A DNA stretch of 13,869 nt from Pseudomonadota bacterium (GTDB lineage: Bacteria > Pseudomonadota > Gammaproteobacteria > Burkholderiales > Ferrovaceae). The notes beneath the pieces are model-generated. The model had not been told where the DNA came from. It saw nothing but the letters and a program-made list of their open reading frames with translations, and made no database searches. Positions 6,230-12,252 of the stretch are shown one piece after another. The translations under genes were made by a program, and so were the position numbers. Positions within the stretch are counted from its first letter, which is position 1; the number at the start of each line of letters is the position of its first letter. Where the stretch lies: the NCBI GenBank assembly GCA_021828575.1, contig JAJZEL010000176.1:1-13869 (forward strand). The letters are read 5' to 3'.

Positions 6230-7846
6230 TCAGAACAAAGCAGCTGCTTTTTGCAGTGCGATGTAGACACCCGTCAGAAATGGGATCCCGATAGCCAGCC
6301 AGGCCACCCCCCCCGCCAATCCAAAAACACCTCTGGCAGCCGTTTCTGCCTGCCCGGCCGTGCGCTGTTCGTGCTGGAGGGATTTTTCCCGTGCCAGATC
6401 ATCCGCTGACATGTGGTGGCTTTCATGCACTGGCTTGACCATCATGTTCAGAAGCAGGCCCACGAACAACAACCCGGCCAGGATGTACAAGGTACGGTCA
6501 TACACCAGATTGTGGGCCACGCCCGAGTCGATTTGCATCTGACGGACAGCGGCAATCAGAAAGGGTCCCACGATCCCCGCCACAGACCATGCGGTCAGGA
6601 GACGCCCATGGATGGCTCCCACCATCTGCGTACCAAAAATGTCCGCAAGGTAGGCGGGAACAGTGGAGAACCCCCCGCCATACATGGAAAGTATGAGACA
6701 AATGGCTACCACGAATCCCCCGGCAAGCCCCATGTGTCCTAGTGTAGGCAGGCTGCAATAGAGGAGAATGCCTAGAATGAAAAAGGTGTAGTAGGTGGCC
6801 TTGCGTCCGATATGGTCAGAAATGCTGGCCCAGAAGAGGCGCCCCAAGCTGTTGAAAAGACTGATCAATCCCACAAGGCCCGCAGCAGAAGCCGCTACCG
6901 CTGCTTTCTGGGCAGGAGTCAGCGCAGTGAGCTCATCCGCGCCGATGAGGTGCCCGCCAAAAACGTCTTGCAACATCGGACTTGCCATGGAAATCACACC
7001 GATACCCGCCGTCACGTTGAGACACAGAACTCCCCAGATCAGCCAGAACTGTGGAGTTTTCCAGGCCACATCGAGATGAACGTGATTCCTCGTGATCATG
7101 GCCCGACCCGTGTCTTCAGTCGGCGCTTCCCACCCGCTCGGTTTCCAGCCACTGGGCGGAATCCGGAATCCGAAGGCTCCTGCGGACATCACGATGAAAT
7201 ACAGCAGACCCATGGTGATCAGCGTGGCCGAAACACCTGCAGAACTGTTGCCCGCACCGTAGTGCTTCATCAGGGCCACGGCAATGGGGGCTCCGATCAT
7301 TGCGCCTCCGCCATAGCCCATGATGGCCAGGCCCGTAGCCATGCCACGCCGGTCGGGGAACCATTTGATCAACGTGGACACCGGGCTGATGTAACCCAAC
7401 CCCTGGCCTATGCCGCCAACGATTCCGCAACCCAGCCATAGCAACCACAACTGGTGCATGGCAACACCAATGCCACCCAGCACCAGCCCGCCTCCCCAGC
7501 ACAGTGCTGCAATGAAACCCGCCTTGCGTGGCCCCGCATGCTCAAGCCAACCTCCCCACAAGGCGGCCGCTATCCCCAACACGGCAATGAACATTTCGAA
7601 CGTGTGGGTCACCGATGGCACGTTCCAGTTGCATGAAGTACTGAACATTTCGGCCATCAACCCTTGAGCCTTGCAGGAAGGATCATCGATGCCTCCCAGC
7701 AGTTTGGACATGGGCAACCAGAACACGGAAAAGCCATAAGCCATGCCGATGCAAAGGTGTATCGCCAAGGCGGCTGGCGGTACCAGCCAACGGTTGAATC
7801 CGGGATCAGCGACAGTGCGGTCTCTGGAAAGAATATCCATCATCAT
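6230..7846 (-). CDS. MFS transporter, oxalate/formate antiporter (OFA) family
   Basis: A 538-aa protein with about 12 membrane segments. OFA-type motifs include RWLVPPAALAIHLCIGMAYG in TM1, the GPRKAG loop between TM2 and TM3, GLGYISPVSTLIKWFPDRRG, and GLAIMGYGGGAMIGAP. The loop after TM1 is long and has two Cys (SCKAQG and TSCNW); relatives that I recall share it. Substrates in this family are small carboxylates such as oxalate, formate or lactate, but nothing here fixes the substrate. Three consecutive ATGs begin at 7846, and AGGAGG lies 6 nt upstream, a very strong ribosome binding site. It is transcribed alone, from the palindrome-containing region to its right. Confidence 0.9.
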   Translation of the reverse strand: MMMDILSRDRTVADPGFNRWLVPPAALAIHLCIGMAYGFSVFWLPMSKLLGGIDDPSCKAQGLMAEMFSTSCNWNVPSVTHTFEMFIAVLGIAAALWGGWLEHAGPRKAGFIAALCWGGGLVLGGIGVAMHQLWLLWLGCGIVGGIGQGLGYISPVSTLIKWFPDRRGMATGLAIMGYGGGAMIGAPIAVALMKHYGAGNSSAGVSATLITMGLLYFIVMSAGAFGFRIPPSGWKPSGWEAPTEDTGRAMITRNHVHLDVAWKTPQFWLIWGVLCLNVTAGIGVISMASPMLQDVFGGHLIGADELTALTPAQKAAVAASAAGLVGLISLFNSLGRLFWASISDHIGRKATYYTFFILGILLYCSLPTLGHMGLAGGFVVAICLILSMYGGGFSTVPAYLADIFGTQMVGAIHGRLLTAWSVAGIVGPFLIAAVRQMQIDSGVAHNLVYDRTLYILAGLLFVGLLLNMMVKPVHESHHMSADDLAREKSLQHEQRTAGQAETAARGVFGLAGGVAWLAIGIPFLTGVYIALQKAAALF

Positions 7847-7869
7847 AGGGTCCCTCCTCAGTCTATATG

Positions 7870-7885
7870 TTGCATATTTTTGCAA
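7870..7885. repeat. Short dyad TTGCA-N6-TGCAA at the transporter transcription start
   Basis: A perfect 5-bp inverted repeat with an AT-only spacer covers the predicted start of transcription of the MFS gene (about 7882). It could be a regulator site or chance in an AT-rich stretch. Confidence 0.3.
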
Positions 7886-7888
7886 ACT

Positions 7889-7894
7889 ATTATA
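7889..7894 (-). promoter_or_regulatory. Predicted -10 element of the MFS transporter gene
   Basis: On the reverse strand this is a perfect TATAAT, about 43 bp upstream of the first ATG. The sequence at the -35 spacing (TAAAGA or TTAAAG) is poor and lies inside the 10-8-10 palindrome, which fits regulator-dependent transcription. Confidence 0.5.
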
Positions 7895-7906
7895 TGTATA
7901 GTCGGA

Positions 7907-7934
7907 ATAGTTCTTTAATGTTACAAAGAACTAT
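7907..7934. promoter_or_regulatory. Perfect 10-8-10 palindrome upstream of the MFS transporter, probable operator
   Basis: ATAGTTCTTT (7907-7916) and AAAGAACTAT (7925-7934) are perfect reverse complements around an 8-nt spacer. The site spans the -35 position of the predicted promoter, as expected of a dimeric regulator's operator. The regulator is not identifiable here; the half-site differs from the TGTACG site of the nearby MarR. Confidence 0.6.
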
Positions 7935-7957
7935 AAGCGCAGAGGATAGGGGATAAG

Positions 7958-8000
7958 AATGGCGCAGTCAAAGCCAAAATGGCGCAGTCAAAGCCAAAAT
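7958..8000. repeat. Perfect 20-bp tandem duplication in the intergenic region
   Basis: The unit at 7958-7977 is repeated exactly at 7978-7997. The first 3 nt of a further copy follow, then a decayed stretch (GACAC against GGCGC). It lies upstream of the transporter palindrome, in the 263-bp region (7847-8109) that contains no gene. It may be slippage or paired regulator sites. Confidence 0.85.
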
Positions 8001-8034
8001 GACACAAAACCCAACATCGTCTGAAGGGGGCTCT

Positions 8035-8062
8035 ACACTTCACCCCCCTCCACACAAAGTGT
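8035..8062 (-). terminator. Weak possible terminator downstream of the nitroreductase gene
   Basis: ACACTT (8035-8040) and AAGTGT (8057-8062) can pair. An overlapping GGGGG (8026-8030) and CCCCC run give an alternative stem. No T-run follows directly in the leftward direction. It is the only hairpin-like structure between the nitroreductase stop (8110) and the transporter promoter, so termination there is only a guess. Confidence 0.25.
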
Positions 8063-8109
8063 CAAAAAATTGCAACTTGTTGGCACCCACTTAAAGACGA
8101 TACACATCC

Positions 8110-8703
8110 CTACAACAGCTCGGCCCCTTCTTCAAAGGTCAGCCGGGGGCCCCGTGGATAAAAAGAAGCAGGGTCAGCCACCCCCACGTTTACCAGAAAG
8201 TTCGCTTTCCAGCGCCCATCGGGGAAAAACTCATGGTTGAGTTTGTCTGCGTTGAATCCGGACATGGGGCCCACGTCCAACCCCAGAGCGCGGGCCGCCA
8301 TCATCAGGTAGGCACCTTGCAACGTACTGTTGCGAAACGCCACCTGCTCAGCCAACTGGGGATTGCCTACATAAAGCTTGCGGGCGTCATAAGCGGGATA
8401 AAGCCTGGGCAAATGTTCATAAAACTTCAGATCGTAGGCCACGATGATAGTCAGGGGAGCCGCCAGAGTCTGGGCCAGATTGCCGGGCGACAGGCTGGGC
8501 AACAGGCGTTCCCTGGCCTCCCGGGACTGAATGAACACGAAACGTGCTGGCAAGGCATTGAAGGCGGTAGGGCCCCATTGGGCCAACTCGAAAAGCCTGT
8601 CCACCGTGCCTTCCGGAAGCGAACCGGGCAAAAACCCGTGGGCTGTACGCGCCGTGCAGAACAACTGGTCCAGCACCTCTTTACTCATTGCTTGGTCAGA
8701 CAT
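8110..8703 (-). CDS. rutE: RutE-like nitroreductase-family protein (malonic semialdehyde reductase type)
   Basis: A 197-aa FMN-dependent nitroreductase-fold protein that resembles E. coli RutE from end to end. Shared stretches include the WGPT-x-N-x2-PARFVFI region, SPGNLAQTL-APLT, SPQLAE-like NPQLAEQVAFRNS, ALGLDVGPMSGF and the C-terminal PRLTFEEG. RutE reduces malonic semialdehyde to 3-hydroxypropionate in pyrimidine degradation. No other rut gene is present, so its substrate here may be another aldehyde, quinone or nitro compound. The start at 8703 has AGGAGGGG about 5 nt upstream. It lies 68 nt behind the ferredoxin-type reductase and may be the third gene of that operon. Confidence 0.88.
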   Translation of the reverse strand: MSDQAMSKEVLDQLFCTARTAHGFLPGSLPEGTVDRLFELAQWGPTAFNALPARFVFIQSREARERLLPSLSPGNLAQTLAAPLTIIVAYDLKFYEHLPRLYPAYDARKLYVGNPQLAEQVAFRNSTLQGAYLMMAARALGLDVGPMSGFNADKLNHEFFPDGRWKANFLVNVGVADPASFYPRGPRLTFEEGAELL

Positions 8704-8771
8704 GGAACCCCTCCTGCATCGAATTTGGGAGGGCACAGGCTACCCGGTTTTGGACAGGGCAGAAAGGGATG

Positions 8772-9737
8772 TCAGGACGCGACGAAGGGATCAGCGTAAA
8801 TTTCAGAAAGGGAAACCCCTGACAGAAACAGTTGGGTTTTTCCCAAAGTCACCATGTCCGGATGCCCGCAAAGAAATGCCTGCCAGCCATCCAGCGATTC
8901 ATGGTCACCAGCCACCACATCCAGAACCATTCCCTGCCTCATACCGTTCGAGGGTTTCTCATGAGATACGCAAGGTACATAGTGAAAATTCGCAAACTGT
9001 CTTTCCAGTTCATGCAATTCGTCAACGCGGTACAAACCCTTTGAACCATGACTGCCGTGATACAACCAGACGGGGCCCCAATGCCCCTGATGCAGCGCGT
9101 CACGCACAATGCCATACAACGGGGCAAGGCCTGACCCGGTCCCCACCAGCAGCATGGCTCTGTCTTGCTGGTCAGGAACATAGAAACAATGTCCGGAGGA
9201 ATCTGCAATCTGCACGCTGTCGCCTGGACTCAGATCCCCATGGACCCAACCACTGACTTGTCCTCCGGGAACATGGCGCACATGCAGCTCCAGCCATTCA
9301 TCCAGAACGGGAACACTGGCCAGCGAATAACAGCGTGACAGACCGCCATCCCTGAACAGCCGTATGAACTGACCAGCCCGATAGTCCATGGGCTTGTCGG
9401 GCACAAGACGGACAGCCACGATGTCATGACTGAGCAGTTCCTTGCCCACCACGCGCGCACCCATGCGCAAACCCTCCGCATCCGGAAACCGGATGCGGAG
9501 ATCATCCTGTGGTTTGCAACTGCACGCCAGAAAATAACCCTGTGTCACACGCGTCGGCTTGAGCCCAACCTGGGCTGCCTTGGGGATCTCGCCTTGCTCG
9601 GCGCGCATCATGCAGGATTGGCAAACACCCGCCCGACAAGAAGATGGCACCTGAACCCCATGGCGCGTCAGGCAATCGAGGACTGTTTCATTTTCCTCGC
9701 AAGGATAAGACTTTCCCTCGAGCTCGATGATGGCCAT
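8772..9737 (-). CDS. 2Fe-2S ferredoxin / FAD / NAD(P)H oxidoreductase
   Basis: A 321-aa, three-domain electron-transfer protein. A plant-type ferredoxin domain comes first, with cluster ligands C34, C39, C42 and C72. Next is the FAD-binding barrel with R135-C-Y-S. Last is the NAD(P) domain with GTGSGLAP at 199-206 and a CGHPDM motif near the end. This layout is that of oxygenase reductases (benzoate dioxygenase, methane or phenol hydroxylase type), which pass electrons from NAD(P)H via FAD and 2Fe-2S to a partner. No oxygenase is near. The gene lies 5 nt behind the truncated hemoglobin, with no clear ribosome binding site of its own, so coupled translation is likely. The hemoglobin is the obvious candidate partner. 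Confidence 0.93.
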   Translation of the reverse strand: MAIIELEGKSYPCEENETVLDCLTRHGVQVPSSCRAGVCQSCMMRAEQGEIPKAAQVGLKPTRVTQGYFLACSCKPQDDLRIRFPDAEGLRMGARVVGKELLSHDIVAVRLVPDKPMDYRAGQFIRLFRDGGLSRCYSLASVPVLDEWLELHVRHVPGGQVSGWVHGDLSPGDSVQIADSSGHCFYVPDQQDRAMLLVGTGSGLAPLYGIVRDALHQGHWGPVWLYHGSHGSKGLYRVDELHELERQFANFHYVPCVSHEKPSNGMRQGMVLDVVAGDHESLDGWQAFLCGHPDMVTLGKTQLFLSGVSLSEIYADPFVAS

Positions 9738-9742
9738 GAAAT

Positions 9743-10105
9743 TTATTTGCCGAGCACGTCATTGCGCGTGGTTTCTGCAATGGCCGCCACTTGGACAATA
9801 AGCGCATCCGGCACATTCAATTCCTTGAGTGTTGCCCCCAGATGTTCCACCACGGCATCAAAGTGGGAATCATCGAGTCCCTGGGCCACAAGATGGGCAT
9901 GACCACGTCGCATGTCCAGTCCGGAATAGTTGTTGGGACCTCCGAACGCCATGGTCAGAAAGGCTTTCTGCTTGGCCGCCTGGCGCTCCATGTCCACGCC
10001 CTGAAAAAAACGGCTGATGCGTGCATCCTTCAGCACTTTCCGGTAAAAAATATCCACAGCGGCGTTCACAGCCGCATCACCACCCAATTGCTCGTAAAGA
10101 CTCAT
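9743..10105 (-). CDS. glbN: Group I truncated hemoglobin (trHbN/GlbN type)
   Basis: A 120-aa heme protein with the 2-over-2 globin fold. It starts MSLYEQLGGDAAV and shows the B9-B10 pair F20-Y21 (distal Tyr), the AFLTMAFGGPNNYSG stretch, and H69 in MRRGH as the likely proximal (F8) heme ligand. By alignment with cyanobacterial GlbN the E10 position is K45, not the His that makes those proteins six-coordinate. Group I members commonly detoxify NO to nitrate when supplied with electrons. The start at 10105 has AAGGGG about 8 nt upstream. Longer in-frame extensions lie in the divergent promoter region and were rejected. It is the first gene of a leftward operon with the reductase. Confidence 0.94.
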   Translation of the reverse strand: MSLYEQLGGDAAVNAAVDIFYRKVLKDARISRFFQGVDMERQAAKQKAFLTMAFGGPNNYSGLDMRRGHAHLVAQGLDDSHFDAVVEHLGATLKELNVPDALIVQVAAIAETTRNDVLGK

Positions 10106-10277
10106 GTCACATACCCCTTGAAATTGGCCCAGATTGTGTCCCGCAAAGTGCGGAGCCCACAGTGCGCATGGTTTCACCAACACCCGGGCTACACAATTCA
10201 TCGGAATGGGTAACTGGTTCGTACCTCCATCGTGGTATTTCACAGATGTGCCATTGGCATGGATAATGGGGGTCCGC
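10106..10277. promoter_or_regulatory. Divergent control region between truncated hemoglobin and NarX-like kinase
   Basis: This 172-bp stretch carries no gene I can support. It contains two exact matches to the NarL heptamer TACYYMT: TACCCCT at 10112-10118 and, in the opposite sense, ATGGGTA at 10206-10212. A perfect small dyad, CCGCA-AAG-TGCGG, lies at 10141-10153. Neither heptamer has a partner at the 7-2-7 spacing. I found no convincing -35/-10 pair or FNR box in either direction. Confidence 0.4.
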
Positions 10278-11576
10278 ATGGACTCCTTCCCCCACATGCC
10301 CCACACCCACCCGGAAAATCCGCTGAGCAGCGATGCGCCCCCCGCCAGATCCGGGTTGATGGGAAAGTGGTTGTCATTCTTTCGCAAAAATATCGCCCGT
10401 GAACAACAATCCCGGCTTGGCCATCTGGAATTTCTGGTGGCAGAGAAAACACGCGAACTCCAACAGCGCAATCATTCACTGGCGCTGCTGTACCGTGCCA
10501 CCAGCCGGCTTTCCGAAGGTGAGTTGACCCAGGAAAAATTGCTGGACCTGCTTCAGGATGTGGAAACAGAACTGGGACTGGGTCAGGGCATCATCTGCGT
10601 TCGTCAAAACGATGAAGAACGCGCCTACCCCCTGGCCACCCACATGCCCGAAAACGAGAGGGCCGAGCTTTGCAACAAACTGGGCTGCACCATTTGTTTT
10701 GGCACGGGGCCCACCACAGGCATCAATCTTCACCAGCTGGGCGAAACACGCCTGGTCAGTGTTCCACTGACAGGGGGTGGACAGTGGGAGGGGGTCATGC
10801 CTTTCCAGTTACTACCTGACCGGCCTCTGGAGCCCTGGCAGATTCAGGTACTGGAAACACTGGGACACCATGTGGCCACTGCCCTTGCCAATACCCGGCG
10901 TGCCGAGGAACGTCACCGTCTGGCCGTATTTGAAGAACGTTCAGTCATTGCCCGCGAATTGCATGACTCCATTGCCCAGTCCCTGTCTTATCTGAAAATT
11001 CAGCTGACATTGCTGCAAAATCGGCTGGGTGAAAAACTGGAAACACCCGACCACCCGGAAATCCATAAAACCATCGACGAACTGAAAGCTGGCCTGGGGT
11101 TGGCATACGGGGAACTGCGTGAGCTTCTGAACACATTCCGACTATCCCCTGGCGAAACACCGTTCACTGAATCCCTGGCGCAACTGACCCAGGAAATGTC
11201 GCGACAATGCGGTTTCACCATCGAACTGGAACAGCACATGAACAGCATGGAGCTTTCCGCCAACGAGGAAGTGCATTTGCTCCGGATCGTCCGCGAAGCC
11301 CTGGTCAACATACGCCGACATGCCAATGCTTCATGGGCGCGAGTGGCTGTCACTTCCGACACCCTGAGGCGTGTCCAGGTCATCGTCGAGGACAATGGCA
11401 TCGGCCTTCCCCCAACACTGCCAGAACATCATCACTACGGCCTGACCATCATGAATGACCGTGCCGCAAGCCTTCATGGGCAACTGCACGTGGAACCACG
11501 CCCCGAAGGAGGTACCCGAGTGGATCTTTCCTTCGTGGCCCTGACCCCTTATGCTCACCAGCACAGGCTGCCCTGA
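10278..11576 (+). CDS. NarX-like cytosolic sensor histidine kinase lacking the periplasmic sensor
   Basis: About 432 aa. In order: a short Pro/His-rich leader; a coiled signalling helix with LEFLVAEKTRELQQRNHSLALLY; a GAF-like domain with the cluster C132-x4-C137-x2-C140; the HPK7 phosphoacceptor box ARELHDSIAQSLS with H229; and an HATPase domain with an N box around REALVNIRRHA and G boxes EDNGIGLP and GGTRV. All of this matches the cytosolic half of NarX, including the spacing of the cysteines. The transmembrane segments, periplasmic nitrate-binding P-box and HAMP domain are absent. I chose the ATG at 10278, with GGGGG 5 nt upstream. 10359 (405 aa) and 10266 are alternatives, and the frame is open back to 10134. 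It is followed after 10 nt by its response regulator. Confidence 0.9.
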   Translation: MDSFPHMPHTHPENPLSSDAPPARSGLMGKWLSFFRKNIAREQQSRLGHLEFLVAEKTRELQQRNHSLALLYRATSRLSEGELTQEKLLDLLQDVETELGLGQGIICVRQNDEERAYPLATHMPENERAELCNKLGCTICFGTGPTTGINLHQLGETRLVSVPLTGGGQWEGVMPFQLLPDRPLEPWQIQVLETLGHHVATALANTRRAEERHRLAVFEERSVIARELHDSIAQSLSYLKIQLTLLQNRLGEKLETPDHPEIHKTIDELKAGLGLAYGELRELLNTFRLSPGETPFTESLAQLTQEMSRQCGFTIELEQHMNSMELSANEEVHLLRIVREALVNIRRHANASWARVAVTSDTLRRVQVIVEDNGIGLPPTLPEHHHYGLTIMNDRAASLHGQLHVEPRPEGGTRVDLSFVALTPYAHQHRLP

Positions 11577-11586
11577 ATCCACACCC

Positions 11587-12252
11587 ATGCAAAACGCCCT
11601 GCCTGAGAATGCTTCAGTTCTGGTCATTGATGATCATCCCCTGTTCAGGAAAGGAGTGCTTGAATTGCTGGCATCCACGCCACACCTGAAACCTGCAGGA
11701 GAAGCCGACACTGGTGAAAAAGGCGTGGAACTGGCCCATCGCCTTCAACCTGACCTCATCCTGCTGGATCTGCACATGCGCAGCGGTCAGGATGGCATTG
11801 CCACCCTGAGAAAAATGCGCGCTGAAGGCATCGAGGCTCGCATCATCGTGTTGACGGTTTCAGATGCCCCCCGCGATCTGGTGGATGCCATGCGCTCCGG
11901 CGCTGATGGTTATCTTCTCAAGGACACGGATCCCGAACTCATGCTGCATTACCTACAAGAATCACTGTACGGAAAAACGGTGCTCAGCGAAGGGTTGGCC
12001 CAGATGCTGGTATCGACGCTATCCCAGGATCCGGGTGGCCCCATTCGCCAGCTAGCCGACCTGACCGATCGCGAGACCACCATTCTCTACTGTCTGTCCC
12101 AGGGGTTGTCCAACAAAATGATTGCCAGGGAGCTGGACATCATGGAAAGCACCGTCAAGGTCCACATCCGGAACCTGCTCAAGAAGCTCAAGTTCCACTC
12201 TCGGGTGGAAGCGGCCGTATGGGCCGTTTCCCAGGGAGTGTCCTCACGATGA
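11587..12252 (+). CDS. narL: NarL-family response regulator
   Basis: A 221-aa receiver plus LuxR/NarL-type DNA-binding protein. Receiver residues: acidic pair D15-D16, phosphoacceptor D61 (LILLDLHM), T90 and K112. The helix-turn-helix spans about 159-213 (LTDRETTIL, GLSNKMIARELDI, STVKVHIRNLLKKL, SRVEAAVWA) and is very close to E. coli NarL, so recognition of TACYYMT-type heptamers is likely. It should take phosphate from the kinase 10 nt upstream. The ATG at 11587 has no clear ribosome binding site; an ATG at 11551, overlapping the kinase end, is possible. Its TGA stop overlaps the ATG of the HPP gene. The symbol is by similarity; the targets may differ from classical NarL. Confidence 0.92.
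   Translation: MQNALPENASVLVIDDHPLFRKGVLELLASTPHLKPAGEADTGEKGVELAHRLQPDLILLDLHMRSGQDGIATLRKMRAEGIEARIIVLTVSDAPRDLVDAMRSGADGYLLKDTDPELMLHYLQESLYGKTVLSEGLAQMLVSTLSQDPGGPIRQLADLTDRETTILYCLSQGLSNKMIARELDIMESTVKVHIRNLLKKLKFHSRVEAAVWAVSQGVSSR

Noticed and set aside
6812..7441. Rightward open frame opposite the MFS transporter
   Set aside because: The leftward frame has clear OFA motifs throughout; the rightward translation lacks hydrophobic or domain structure.
7958..8000. CRISPR-like repeat
   Set aside because: The two copies are directly adjacent with no spacer and no cas gene is nearby; it is a tandem duplication.
8531..9256. Rightward open frame opposite rutE and the reductase
   Set aside because: It spans two well-supported leftward genes and their intergenic gap, with no family resemblance.
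10134..10277. N-terminal extension of the kinase over the whole divergent region
   Set aside because: The frame is open, but the translation shows no membrane segment or known domain, and using it would leave almost no promoter space for the hemoglobin and kinase genes.
10106..10277. FNR/DNR box (TTGAT-N4-ATCAA)
   Set aside because: Only partial matches such as TTGG...ATTG were found, below what I would accept.
10106..10471. N-terminal extension of the truncated hemoglobin
   Set aside because: The globin fold begins at MSLYEQLGG with its own ribosome binding site at 10105; the upstream sequence is antisense to the kinase and not conserved-looking.
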